This document shows positions 52,781 to 63,664 of a DNA stretch of 64,000 nt, piece after piece (positions within the stretch are counted from its first letter, which is position 1; every line of letters starts with the position of its first letter). Source of the DNA: Prorocentrum cordatum (Eukaryota > Sar > Dinophyceae > Prorocentrales > Prorocentraceae); contig CAUYUJ010014617.1 of NCBI GenBank assembly GCA_963575745.1, positions 289,501 through 353,500 of the forward strand, written 5' to 3'. Position numbers and translations under genes: made by a program. The notes beneath the pieces are model-generated. The model saw only the letters and a list, made by a program, of their open reading frames with translations. It made no database searches and was not told the origin of the DNA.

Positions 52781-55700
52781 CTCTGGATGTTGCTTGTCAG
52801 GTCAGCGTCGCCAGGGTACAGCTTCTCCCGCATCTTGGAGCGCGCAATCTTCCGCGGTGGCTCCTGGGCATTCCCGCGAGCCCCCGCTGGCATTGCACTG
52901 GAATGCCGAAGAGCAGACTGTCGCAGTGGCAAGTTCAACGTGGGCGCCCTGTTCGGCGGGTCCCAGAAGGACATGCTCTGCTCCAGCGCTTTGTGCACCG
53001 AATGGGAGAGGTTCCCAATGTCCTCGCCAGCGGCATCTGCCCCGGCGTCTCGGTCTACTCGCCGTAACTCTGCCATGATGCTGCTGGGGCTGAGGACCGG
53101 AAACGCGTTCTCGGGTAGCGCCTCCACCGGCTTCGAGTCCTGGTCGTCCTCGCCCTCGTCGGCGTTCTCCGGCATCGTCGTCATGGTGCGGAGCACGTTC
53201 GCCCACAGGATGCGGTTGGACGGCGAGACGATGTGGCCGCGAAGGTAGTGCTTGAGGGCTACTCGGAAGCTCGGCGCGCTCCTCCCACAGCGCTGGCGCT
53301 TGGGCGGCAAGTTCAGATTCTTCGCTAGCGGAACAGGCCCCCGAGAAGATCCGTACTTGCACACCAATGTCCATGGTCGGAAGTACGCAGACAAAATGGC
53401 GCTGCGGCGCTCAGGCGTCATTTCGGGCTGAGGCATGACGGACCCGATGAAGACGGGTAGCGCGGGGACGCCCCGGGGTACAATCACGTACATGTGCGCG
53501 AACTCCATGTCGTCTGGGTCTTCTTCGAGCGCAAAGTACCTGCATCCCTCCGCGGGTGGCTTCACGACATAATGGACCCCAGGCCGTGGAGGCCCATCAG
53601 CCGCGGCCGGCGGCGAATTCGCCTTCCACTCCGTCGGGCCCGTCGATGGCTTCGAAGCATCTCTTGGTGGCGGGTACGTTGGTACCACCTCGAACAAGCG
53701 GACGAACTCGTACGGGCTCAAAGTCTTCAACTCGGCATGATTGGGTCGGTAGGCGTACGCTCGCGCCGTCGCGTCCGGCGGAGTGGCCACCTCGCCTGCG
53801 TCCGTGAACACCACGGACCTCTTCTGGCGCCGCGCCGTCGCGCGCCCCGCCCGAGTCTCGTCGGCCACGATCTGGAGGAAGCAGCCCGCGTAGAAGTCGG
53901 CGACAGGGCACGACGTGATGCACTCCGCTGCGAGCGGGTTCGGCCTGTCCGCGAAGTGCGCCAAGTTCACCTCCTCGAAGATCGTCCGCGCCACGCCCTT
54001 GGCCTCCCAGTCCCCGATGCAGCGGTGCACAGTGTTGAGCGTCTGCTGCATCTCGGACTTCCCATGGAGTCGCTCGGCCAGCGTGGACAGGCAGGTCTTC
54101 GCCAGTTCCCGCGCCTTCTTCCCGACGCGCTGCACCTTGGAAATGTACCCGCCGATGTACCGCGAGGAGTTCGACATGGACCGCTGCACCGCGAATGCGA
54201 TGCGTCGAAGGTGCCCTTCTTCTGTGTCTTCTCTGGAGCCGTGTCGACACAGGCAGTTCGGGTCGTGAGTAATGCCTGTGATCAGCGGGAGCCGGTTGTT
54301 CGGCGCCGTGTGCGTGTTGCTCCGAAATGCCACCGCCAATGCTGGACAAGTCCCGCTCAGGAAGTCGTCGTTCCGAGGCCCCGCGATCTCGCCCAACGCA
54401 CTCCTCGGCCCGTTCACTTTAAGCCCGACTTCCCTGGCCACCTGAGGGCACACAACGCGGAATCTCGGTCCATCTGGGGCCGCCATGAGCATGGTCTTCG
54501 GGAAGCCGTGCTTGCACTTGTCGCCGTGTTTGCAGCCTTTCTTGATGCAGTGTGTGAGCGGCTTCCCGTTGGGATGGTGGTGATGCTGGACCTTCGAGAA
54601 AATCATCTGCGCATCTGCCTCGTAAGCCTGCTTGAAGGTGGCCGCGTCGGCGTCGCAGGCAACGGCATCGCACCCCTCGTCCCACTTCGTCTTCGGCTCG
54701 GCATGGTCCACATACGCGGGCCACCGACACAGACCTACGTGCTCCGATGCGCGGTGATTCTGCCGCCACTCAGACTCCAGCGACGGTAGGCTCTCCCGGT
54801 GCTCCTCGGGGGCCCAGTGCTCTTCCCTGTGGACCCACGCGTGCCACTCCTTCACCGCGTCCGCCAAGCCAGGGGACTCCCGAATTGTCCTCGCGATCTC
54901 AGTCAAGGGTGCGTGCTGGAACATGTTCGCGAGGTACACGAACCCGTGGAAGTGGAGCGTGCCTAGGTGCTGGTTCTCGACGGCGCCAAGCAAAGCTGCA
55001 GCAACCCCGAAAATCCCGCCCATGGGGCGCGAGTTGGAGCCGAACTTGTCCGTGCAACAGCACCGGGGCTGCCTACGATATCTTCGCGCGACGCCGCACT
55101 CGGCGCACAACCGCAGACCCAGGAGGCGGCCCAAGATCACGTTCACGGCGACGCGGAAGCCCTGAACGACCGAGAGAGGATCATTGGCCACTTCGCACAG
55201 ACGCAAATCGAAATCGGGGAGCTCCGCGTCGGCGCTCTCCGACAATGACGGCCACTCCCGTGACGCCAATCGTTTCCTCATGGCATTCCGTGCGTCGTCT
55301 GTGCACCCCGCGCGCAGCAGCGGGTCGCCCTGGCGTGCTCTGTGTAGACGCATCACCAAGCAGGACTGCTTCTCATTTGGCGAGATGGTGATGAAAAGCC
55401 CGTGCCCGTATCCAATCGCGCCAGACTGGAATACGTGGCCCATCCTGCGACGCAGCTCCTGGGTGCCTGCAAGGCTGCTCGTCACAGAGCGCATGTTGTG
55501 CACGATCTGTTTCTGGGTTGTGTCCAGGCCATGCGCCATGTGCAGCACCGTCAAGTTGCCAGCAATTGGCCGCCTGTTCGGCCCGTAGTACCCCTTCGCC
55601 AACAGGTCGTGCAACCCGCGGACAGCCGTGGTCAGGCGCTCCGTGAAAGCGGATCCGTCTTCGTCCTTGTACTTCCTGACTCTGCTCCCCAACCTCGCGG

Positions 55701-56022
55701 TGATGCCCAAAAAGCGGAAGTGGACATTGCGCATGCCTGGGATGAAGAGCCAGTCCGATCGGATCTGGTGTTCCACTCGGCGACTCATGCCTGCAAGCCA
55801 CATCCCCATGCTGATGGACGGCCGGTTTTGCACTTCCTCGGGCCGCCCCACCGCGCGGCGCCGATGTGCGGCATCGGCACCGTTGCGCCAAGACCTCGTG
55901 AAGTCTGGCCCCCCGCTCTGCCACAGCAGCGTGTGCGGGAAAGCGATCGCGGGGCACTTCCCGTTCCACTGCTCCAACATGGCCGCGTCGGCGACGTACG
56001 GGACGACCGGCCCGCCGTCCAT
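52561..56022 (-). CDS. Helitron Rep (HUH endonuclease) domain
   Basis: This is a 1153-residue ORF beginning MDGGPVVPYVADAAM. Rep motif 1 is GHGLFITISPNE (206-217). The HUH metal site is GTLHFHGFVYL, with HFH at 357-361. A zinc-type cluster CIKKGCKHGDKCKHGFPK lies at 492-509. The paired tyrosines are in RYIGGYISK (622 and 626). Rep nicks and rejoins DNA through these tyrosines. The last 60 residues are probably intronic translation. The same frame continues upstream through a TGA at 56026-56028 into the preceding segment, so the ATG may not be the true start of the protein. Confidence 0.8.
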   Translation of the reverse strand: MDGGPVVPYVADAAMLEQWNGKCPAIAFPHTLLWQSGGPDFTRSWRNGADAAHRRRAVGRPEEVQNRPSISMGMWLAGMSRRVEHQIRSDWLFIPGMRNVHFRFLGITARLGSRVRKYKDEDGSAFTERLTTAVRGLHDLLAKGYYGPNRRPIAGNLTVLHMAHGLDTTQKQIVHNMRSVTSSLAGTQELRRRMGHVFQSGAIGYGHGLFITISPNEKQSCLVMRLHRARQGDPLLRAGCTDDARNAMRKRLASREWPSLSESADAELPDFDLRLCEVANDPLSVVQGFRVAVNVILGRLLGLRLCAECGVARRYRRQPRCCCTDKFGSNSRPMGGIFGVAAALLGAVENQHLGTLHFHGFVYLANMFQHAPLTEIARTIRESPGLADAVKEWHAWVHREEHWAPEEHRESLPSLESEWRQNHRASEHVGLCRWPAYVDHAEPKTKWDEGCDAVACDADAATFKQAYEADAQMIFSKVQHHHHPNGKPLTHCIKKGCKHGDKCKHGFPKTMLMAAPDGPRFRVVCPQVAREVGLKVNGPRSALGEIAGPRNDDFLSGTCPALAVAFRSNTHTAPNNRLPLITGITHDPNCLCRHGSREDTEEGHLRRIAFAVQRSMSNSSRYIGGYISKVQRVGKKARELAKTCLSTLAERLHGKSEMQQTLNTVHRCIGDWEAKGVARTIFEEVNLAHFADRPNPLAAECITSCPVADFYAGCFLQIVADETRAGRATARRQKRSVVFTDAGEVATPPDATARAYAYRPNHAELKTLSPYEFVRLFEVVPTYPPPRDASKPSTGPTEWKANSPPAAADGPPRPGVHYVVKPPAEGCRYFALEEDPDDMEFAHMYVIVPRGVPALPVFIGSVMPQPEMTPERRSAILSAYFRPWTLVCKYGSSRGPVPLAKNLNLPPKRQRCGRSAPSFRVALKHYLRGHIVSPSNRILWANVLRTMTTMPENADEGEDDQDSKPVEALPENAFPVLSPSSIMAELRRVDRDAGADAAGEDIGNLSHSVHKALEQSMSFWDPPNRAPTLNLPLRQSALRHSSAMPAGARGNAQEPPRKIARSKMREKLYPGDADLTSNIQSWRRGPGGGNLETCSWQKHDLDAVRSGAPDSSRSGRRYRGWKPRRLSWRVSNRVCTEHVQNVYTSCILQNVMS

Positions 56023-56025
56023 GGC

Positions 56026-57723
56026 TCACTGTTGGCGCTGACCCGCGGTCCCTTGCCGGGACGTCGCATCTGTGGGCGCGCAGGCGGTCGGTCTGGCATC
56101 GTCGAAAACAGAGGCGACGTCAGTGCTGGCCAGCGCCGGAGTCGCGTGCTTGTTATCCTGCACACTGCTCCTGGACGGATCCGCCACCACCGTCGCCCGG
56201 TCCACGGCTGGCGGGACCTTCCCGTCGGTGTCCTGGGGGGTGCCGAGCCACGGGTAGCACTGCTTCACGCGCCTTTCAAACGCCTCCTTGGCAGCGGCGA
56301 TTGCGATGGGATTGCCAGCATCTCTACAAAAAGCGGGGTGGCCGCGGTCGATGAGCTCCCAGCCGAGCTGCAGCACCACATGAGCGCGGAGGCGCATGTG
56401 CTTCAGGTGCTTCGACATGTCCTTGTCTTTCATCCGGCACTCGAAGCGAACCAAGTGGGCCAGCGTCTCGCCGTCGTGGGGCAGCGCCGCAGCAGCACTG
56501 GAACTCTCCGTGATGGCGAGCAGGCGCTCCAGGACGTCGTCCCAATGCACCAGGAAGCTGGCCAGATTACCGCGGACAGCGTACCGACTGTGCGGATGCA
56601 TGGCCTCTGGGGTTCGCCGTGCGAGCAGCGCGCCACTGCCCCCCGTGCGCCACTCGGCCACACTGCAGTTTCCAGGGGGGGCGGGGTCCGCAAAGAACAG
56701 AGAAGGGGCAGTGCCGCGCTACTTCGCGCAGCTCGCCTGATTGTTCATGAGGTGGCCCTTATCGCCCTCGACGTAGAACGCCATCAAACTCGTCCACACT
56801 GGCGTGGCCGCGGCCATCTCGATCCACCGGGGCTTGTGCTTCTCCCACCATGCCGACACGAACCCGACAAAGTTGTCGTTGGCGATGGCGGGACGCGGGA
56901 TTCGCTCCCGCACCGTTCGCGTCTTCGCGAAAATGCCGCGGCACTGCCAGCACAGAGGTATGCGGCACGACTCGCACAGCTCATCAACAACTCCATGCTG
57001 ACGGTCGCACACCACGTCTTCCGGGCAGCACAGGAAGCGCATGGAGTTCTGGCTTCCGTTCGGACCATTCCACCGCACCGTTCGCACCCACGGCGAAGAC
57101 GCGGTTGTCTGCGTCGGATAGTGGTGCGACCGCGTCCCGCGGTGGTCCGGAGCAGGGTGCGGGAAGTGCGCCAGGAACGCGTCCAAGCCGAAGGCGTACT
57201 CCAGGAGCTCACGCGGACAACTGCGCTAGAGCCCGCGCAGTGGCGTCCATCCAATCTCACTGACTCCAGCGGACTCGGGGTCCTCGACACTCGTGTAGAT
57301 CTGACCGCAGCAGAAGCACACCAGCGACGACAAACCAGCATCGTTCGCCACTTGCCTCATGGTGCGAATTGCCCGCCGGTCTCTGCAAATGCCGAGAGCT
57401 GGCATGCCAGTGCGCGCCCGGACCTCCACCGCCTGGCAGTAGATGGACCAGATCCACGCTTCCTGCTCCTCCAGCACCTCGGCATGGACGCCGTCATCGT
57501 CGGCGCTGTCAGCGAGTCTCTTGTTCCACCCCTGCCTCCACGCTGCTGGGAGGCAGGCCTGGTGGCAGCTGATTACGTGGCGCCGCAAATCCCTTCCGTC
57601 TCCCCGTGATCCAGCGGCACTGCCGAACGGCGCAGTGCAGATCCGGCACTGCAATCCGTCCATTACCACCTGGATGTTGTCTGCGGCGTCCGAAGGGACG
57701 AACGGCGGCGGAAGCGTCGGGTT
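56026..57723 (-). pseudogene. Upstream Helitron Rep segment with in-frame stops
   Basis: From a CCCGCAG acceptor at about 57725 the frame reads NPTLPPPFVPSDAADN, QCRICTAPFG and CFCCGQIYTSVED. TAG follows at 57226, then YAFGLDAFLAHF, CESCRIPLCWQCRGIFAK and IPRPAIANDNFVGFVSAW (a DUF6570-like block common in Helitron proteins). TAG follows at 56719, then MHPHSRYAVRGNLASFLVHW. TGA at 56026 precedes the Rep ATG. All pieces share one frame with no indel. Some stops might fall in short unrecognised introns, for example a GC-AG type near 56730-56650; otherwise they are nonsense mutations. The zinc pairs and conserved blocks support a real ancestral reading frame. Confidence 0.65.
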
Positions 57724-59350
57724 CCTGCGGGAAAAATGCAGGAGAAAAGCCGAGCTGCTTCGTGGGCGACGTCCAGCGTCGTGTGCGCCACGTCGGCGCC
57801 GCAGGCCAAGTGGTCAACGTCGGACTGCTCTGACCCGGCAGGGGCCTCCGACAGCTCGGAATTGGAGTCCGACGCCGGCTCTGAGGGCGATGACTCCCGG
57901 TCGGCGTCGGAGTCAGACTCGGGGGCCTCCGCGGCTGCAGCGGCATGCTCTTCGCGTTCGCCCTGCGGTCGGAGACGCCCTGACGCGGCGCGCGGCAGCC
58001 GCGCCCCGTCGGCGGCCTGCGGGCGCGCGTTGCTGCCGGAACTCGCGCCCGCCGCACTCCCTCTCAGTGAACTGCAAGCGCCCGGACGCCTCGGCTCAGG
58101 ATGCGGCGGCGGCGGAGAAGGCGCCCGAGCGGGCGCGCCAGCGGAAGAGTCTGCCGCGCCGACTTCATGGCGCGAGCGTGGAGGCCGGGGTTCAGGATGC
58201 GGCGGCGGCGGCGGAGGTGGCAGCGGTGGCGCGGTCTCCACTCCCAGAGGGTCGTCGAGAATACGTAGAACCTGATGACAGAAAGCCGCCACGTCCTCCT
58301 CGCCGAATAGCGCATCCACGTCAGCGAAACACGACGGGTCGCTGAACTTCCCCCGGCACGCGGTCGACGGCTCCCACGGTCGCGGAGCGTTAGCTCCTGA
58401 CGTCGCCACGTCCACCGCATCGTAGTGTGAATACCCGTCGACGTCATAGTGGACAAAAGCAAAATCGAGCACTGGGATTTGCGCACGTCCCTGCAGCAAC
58501 CCCTGGTCCGGGAAGATGGCCGCCTGGCTCCACGCGTTGAATGGCACGTACAGAGCGAGAGCGCCACAAGCCTCCAGGAAGTGCGTGATCACAACAGCGT
58601 CTGCATATCGGCGCGTTGCCGACACGTCCTCCGAATGGAGGCCCATGCATATGTCCACGTAGAACACCTGCAGTGGGCGGGGGCAAGAGATAACGCGGGG
58701 GTCACTGCGACTCCGCCATTGAAAGCCAGACCAGTCCCCCAAAAAATTCCTTCGCCCGAGTGAACGCACAAGCGCGGCCCCAGACGCCCTCTCGGCAACG
58801 CCCCGACGGCCCCGCCCTCAGAGTTCGAAAGCATCGCGTGCCTCCTGTGCAAGCACTATTTGGGAAATGTGCTCCTGGATCTCCGGGCTCCGCGAAGGGC
58901 ACCCCTTCCTCCCCGTGCCCGCGGCGCCACCTTCCAGTTGGGGAGACTGCCCCACGCGACGCCACTGGCCACCTGCGCTGGCAACTCCTTCTGCAGGCGG
59001 GCCCTCCTCTCCACGGCGTACTCGTCCAGCTGCAGCGCCTCGAACAATTGCTGGTTCCGCTGCCTCATCATCTTCACCAGCGCCCATCTGTACAGCTTCC
59101 AAGCCGCGCGGCCTGGAAGTCCCAGTTCGGCAGCCGCAGCGCGGAAAAAGCACAGCCCGTCTCCACGAACAGGGCGCACGGACAGCCGCATCCCTGGCCG
59201 CGTCGCCGAGAGCAGATCAGCCACGCGACCCAGCGACTCGTTGGCGCAACTAATGCGGGACCGCCTGATGGCCTCCCCGTCATCGTCGAGCCCAACCTCG
59301 CTCACGCGCGCCTGGTCGACTGCGATCTCCTCGTCGCTCGACTCCGCCAT
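57663..59350 (-). CDS. Helitron OTU-family cysteine protease, spliced
   Basis: I start at the ATG at 59350 (MAESSDEEIAVD). Exon 1 runs to 58931 (140 codons), and exon 2 resumes at 58667 in the same phase. The OTU core is VRGDGLCFFRA (Asp64, nucleophile Cys67); the matching His is in SHYDAV (about residue 221), encoded in exon 2. After this come a proline-rich and acidic linker and a poor end at 57663, where a further intron probably leads to the 57723 exon. OTU enzymes cleave ubiquitin-like chains; in Helitrons they may mature the polyprotein or act on host ubiquitin. Catalytic residues look intact. Confidence 0.7.
58668..58930 (-). other. Intron in the OTU protease gene (263 bp)
   Basis: The donor is AAG/GTGGCG and the acceptor CCCACTGCAG/GTG. 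Exon 1 ends at a codon boundary (LPNWK) and exon 2 starts at one (VFYVDICMG). Removing it joins the N- and C-terminal halves of an OTU domain, while reading through meets a stop within 25 codons. Confidence 0.75.
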
Positions 59351-59410
59351 GGCGCGCCAGAAGCGTCGCCGCCCCGCGGGCCAACTGGGCAGCCCTGACT
59401 GCGGCAAGAC

Positions 59411-60581
59411 TGGACCCCGGAGCCGCTATCGAGCCCACAGGGTTTACAGATGCCGCGCGCGCTGAGATGGGCCATTGTGGGACGCACGGCTAATGGACGA
59501 ATTCCGATGCGACCTCAGGTTGCGCGGCGCTCGGCGCATGCTCCGGGGTTGTTTTCAAAATGGTCTTGCATTGAAGCGTGATTTTCGGAAGGGCGCTCGC
59601 TGACGCCACGCAGCCCCCTGGGGTCACGATCCCGAAAGTCTAAAAGGACTGGGTAACAGAGACAGAAATGGATTCACAACCTCCGATTATGCCCCGCGAA
59701 CGTGCTGCCCGACCACAGGGGTCGGCATCAAAAGGCCTCGAAGGTTGTAGCCAGGACAGGCAGACTCACAGAAGCCGAGATCGGCTTGGCATCGCTTCCC
59801 CGGAGTATTCCCCCGGCGGTCACAGCTGCGGGTTCGCATTGAAGTTTAAACGCGACCTCAGGTTGCGGGACAGACAACGCAGAAGTTCCCCAGCAGTGAT
59901 GAAGACGATGGTGGTGCTCATGATGGTGACCGTTATCGTGTAGCCTCGTGCGCCGGCGAGTGATGATGACGATGGTGGTGCCGGTGATGGTGATGCCGAT
60001 GGTGGTGTTTGTCGTCCTGGTGGTGCTGATGATGGCAGGTAGGATGATGATGGCGAGGCTGATGATGAAGGAGGTTGCTTTCAAAAATCGGACAGACCAC
60101 TGGGATAGCTTCAGAAAGATGAGGGAGGGAGGTTTTTGCAACAGCGCTGGACGTACAAGCCTAGACCGAGCGTTTGGGGTTATGGCTGCTTTCGCTTTTT
60201 ATTGTGCTCGAAAAAGGTCAAAACTAATGTACATGCAGCACCGTGCGAGCAGCTGCGGATCGAAAGTCCCGATAATCATGGGAGCGCGCTGTATGGCCGA
60301 CGGGGAGAGCTGGAAAATGTTACTACCTGAGCGCTGGACTACCTGAGCGCTGGAACGAGTCATGCGGGTTCACCCCTCAGTGTCAAGAGATGTGAAAGCA
60401 CGACGAGGCGTTGGTCAAGAGGCCTGGTCAAAACTGCCGCTGAGAAGGCAAAGCTGGTTCTAGCCGAGTCTGTGGCTCGGCAGTCGTGGCGCTGAGAGGG
60501 CAAGGCTGGTTGTAGCCGAATATACTCGGGGGTTGCCAGGGGTGCCCCCGGCCCAATGCGCTTCTGGCTTCTCGTGCCATT
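59411..60581. other. Unassigned stretch with GAT/GGT repeats
   Basis: No gene is supported. GATGGTG-type triplets lie at about 59900-60065. Two imperfect copies of a 30-base unit starting CGCTGAGARGGCAARGC lie at 60434 and 60491. CTACCTGAGCGCTGG is doubled near 60325-60352. The 5' end of the Helitron may lie within this interval. Confidence 0.5.
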
Positions 60582-62753
60582 TTAGAGCCCCCAGGGCCCT
60601 CTGACCCCCGCGAGGAGCGCTCTGGAGGCCGCGGGGGCCCCCGCGGAACTTCTGGGGCACCTTGGGCCAAGGACACCTTGAGCATCATCCGATATAGCGC
60701 CGGCCAGCCTGCGCTCGGAGCGGCGCCACTTCCCGGCGCCGCCCTGGCGCGGCACGGCCGCGGCAACCGCGGCGAGGGCATCGAGGTTGAGGGCGCTCAC
60801 TGTCTCCGCGTTCTCCATGGGCTCCAGGGCGCGCAGGAGGTCGCCCGTGGGGGGGCTGTCGCGCACGAGCACAAGCAGAACCTCCAGGCCGTCGAGCAAG
60901 GGCTCCAGCCCGTCGAGCTTCGCCATGTCGTCCGCCAGCATGGCCGCCTGCGCATCTGCCTGCAATGATTCGAGGAAGCGATCAAGCTTCGCCACGATCT
61001 TCGCAACGGCCGCCTCCGGCGACATGTCCCTCGCCGCCGCCGCGGCTGCCATGTCCCCCTCGATGATCGTCAGGCGCTGCGCCCACTCGAGCCTTCGAAC
61101 GGGGGTTGCATTTCCCGAAGCAACGCGCCCTCTGCGCCGCCGCATCGGGAGCGGTGCGCGGGGATCGGGAAGACCGCGACATGAACGCGATAATCATAGC
61201 CGCGCTTGCCTTCCCGACGCGGAAACGCCCGGGCGCCCCCCCCGAAAATGCAACCCTCGCGCGGCAACCTGTCGGCCGGGAAAGCCGCCGCCGGCCAGCG
61301 AGACACGGTGCCCGCGAGCGCCTCCGCGCCGACCCCCGGCATCTCCACGAAACGCTTGACCGCGGCAGCGATGTCCAGCTGAATGCCCTTGAACGCACGG
61401 TATTTCGCCCTCTCCGCAGACTGCGCTGCGCTCCGCGCTACCCCCGCTGCGAACGCCGTCGCCGCCTCGAGGTACGCGCCCACCGTCACCTCCGCCGCGG
61501 CGGCGGTCGGCGCCGGGACGGCGTGGGCCAGCGGCGCGGCCGCGGGCGCCGGCGCCTGCGCATCCCCGGCGACGCCCGCCGGCGGAGCCACCGCCGGGAC
61601 CGCCAAGGCTCCGCCGCTGGCCATTGAAGCGGCACCGACCGCCGGGGCGCCCGCGGGCGCACGCGCCGGCGGCACGGCATCCGCGCCCGCGCCAACCGCC
61701 GCCAACGTCATCGCCATCGACGCGGCAACGCCGCCCGCCGTCGCCACCTGGGACGCGCTGGCGGCGCGCGTCACTTCCGCCGCCGCGGCCGCTGACGGCG
61801 GCGCCGCGCCAGCGCCAACCGCCTCCACCCCCGCCGTCGGCGATTCAGCGACGCCGCCCGCCATCGACATCTGGAAAACGCCGGCGGCGGTTGTCTCTTT
61901 CGCCATCTCTGCCTGCGCCCCGCGTTGCCCCGCATCCACGGACAGCGTGACCGCGGCGAAGTGCTCCGCGATGAGTTTGTCCTCGCGCGCCTTCACCTTC
62001 GCGGCCACTCCGGTCAAGTCCGTCGCCGGGGCGCAGGCCGCGAAGACGGACCGGAACCGCTCCACCGCGCAAGCGCATAGGAGCTCCAGACGGGACGAGG
62101 AACGGGTACTCCTGCACCAGATCGAGGAGCCCATCGACGTACTTGTCGGCGACCAGTCCCACTGGGCGAATCTGCACGGAATGCCACGACGTCCACCTGG
62201 AATGGTTCGTGGAATTCGTGTTCTCCCGGAACAGCAGCTTCGACGCTCCGCCCTGGTGCGAGAACCCTCCTGGGCGGCCAACGGCATTTACGCCCATGGC
62301 CTCGCCGATCAGTTGGCGCAGCACGGCGCGGAACTCCTCGAAGGTCTGCGTGTGCATCCCGAAGCACCACGCACCTGGGGCATTCGCAATGCCGCCCTCT
62401 GCCGTTTCCTGGACGACAGCAGTCGGGTTGTCCTGGTGCGACGGGCTCATGTACTCGGCCACGACGTTCTGCGGCAACCCAGCATTGAATGCTGTGGCCC
62501 ACTCGGGGACGTTGGCCGCATTCTTGGAAATCAAGCCGGACATCCAACGAACTGCGTTCTTGGACTCCTTCCTGCAGACAAGCTCGTCCGCATCCGCGAG
62601 CACTCCGACGATGCCGCCATCAAATGCCAGGCCCTTTGCCTGCACACTGACGTCGAAGAATACCTCCAGCACCATGGCCTGGACCTTCGCGTTCGCGTCC
62701 ATCTTGCGGGCCTTCAGCGGGGAGCCACCGGCCGACTGGAGGAACGAGGTCAT
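60582..62753 (-). pseudogene. Hypothetical alanine-rich protein with two frameshifts
   Basis: The start is MTSFLQSAGGSPLKARKM (62753). The first frame stays convincing to LLDLVQEYPFLVP (about 62095). The signal continues in a second frame from LELLCACAVERFRSVFAAC, through a roughly 150-residue Ala/Pro-rich segment and AKYRAFKGIQLDIAAAVKRF, to about 61150. It then moves to a third frame (RRLEWAQRLTIIEGDMAAA, IVAKLDRFLESLQADAQAAM) and stops at 60582. Single-base indels at about 62085 and 61140 explain the changes. I do not recognise a family; it may be a host gene or a gene carried by a neighbouring element. Base-call errors are possible. Confidence 0.45.
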
Positions 62754-62759
62754 GCTGAG

Positions 62760-63460
62760 GAAGTCAACGCGAGTTCGCTTGCCTGAGAGAACACCTTGGT
62801 CCGAAGTGGCTGCGGGACTTCCACCTTGCCTTCTCTTTCAGATGGACAGCCTTCATCTGCAGGGCTCTTGGCGTCCACGACGGCCCCATATGCCTCCACA
62901 GTGACAGTAGGACGCCCAGAAGAGGCTCCCAATAATGCCTCCGCAGACCCAAAAGTGACCCGGCACGCCTGCAAAATGGCGCAGCTCGCCCACGCGCACG
63001 AAAAGATATCCCCAGAATGCCTCCGAATAAATTCAAATGATATAGCAGCGGTGCTGCGAAGACAGGAACGAATCCCACAGACGGGCCAAAGTAGCCCCAA
63101 GAGGCCCCAAGAAGGCCCCAAAGATCCTCCCACGAACCCGCGAAAATGGCGAGCGCCCCCAAAGAGCCCCCGATGGGAAAGACGAACTGGCATTTTGAAC
63201 CTTTTTTGAACCTTTCCCCCCAAGATGGCCCCCAAGAAAAAGAAAAGCCTCCCGCGGGCTCCCTGAAAAGACCCCAAAAGGCTCCATGATGGCCTCGCGA
63301 TGAGGCCCCCCAAAGCGCCCCAAGACAGCCCAAGGTGACCCCAATAAGGTCGGCTGAAGAGGCTCCCAAAATGGCCTCAAGATCAGAGGCCCCCAAGAGT
63401 GCCCCAAGACAACCCAAGGTGCCCCCAACAAGGTCGGGGACGGCCAGCACGACAACGAGC
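62760..63460 (+). repeat. CCCCAAGA-type minisatellite element, array 5
   Basis: From about 63040 to 63440 units such as GCCCCAAGAGGCCCC and CCAAGATGGCCCCC repeat irregularly. The preceding 62880-63040 contains related TGCCTCCGCAGACC and CAGAATGCCTCCG segments and an AT-richer stretch (AAATTCAAATGATATAGC). Confidence 0.6.
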
Positions 63461-63499
63461 ATGGACCAGGATGGACATCAAGACGGCCGACACGGCCTT

Positions 63500-63655
63500 C
63501 AACGTGAAGGCTGAGTGACTCTGAATGTGAGTGAGTCTGAATGTGAATGTGTCTTCGCGTGTGAGTCTGAATATGACTGAGCACACTGTTAATGTATCTG
63601 GGTGTGAGCGGTATGCGGAAGACTCAGTCAGGGAATCAGAGAATCTGAGTTGGAG
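63500..63655 (+). repeat. GAGTCTGAATGT-type short tandem repeat
   Basis: Repeats of GTGAGTCTGAATGTGA with variants follow each other for about 130 bases. Confidence 0.7.
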
Positions 63656-63664
63656 TCTGAATGG

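Larger units (their letters stand above)
49526..59350 (-). mobile_element. Autonomous Helitron with OTU protease
   Basis: On the minus strand the order is OTU-type protease, Cys-rich and DUF6570-like segments, HUH Rep and Pif1-like helicase. These are the defining rolling-circle transposition domains of Helitrons, and OTU proteases are known in the Helitron2/Helentron group. The span given is the coding span; the 5' TC and 3' CTRR ends with a hairpin were not located. At least one intron is well supported and others are likely. In-frame stops in the Rep part suggest that this copy is ageing. Confidence 0.8.

Noticed and set aside
53494-54789. 431-codon plus-strand ORF
   Set aside because: It is also antisense to Rep and lacks motifs.
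55402-57609. 735-codon plus-strand ORF over the Helitron
   Set aside because: It is antisense to Rep, which has clear HUH and tyrosine motifs; the plus-strand translation has none.
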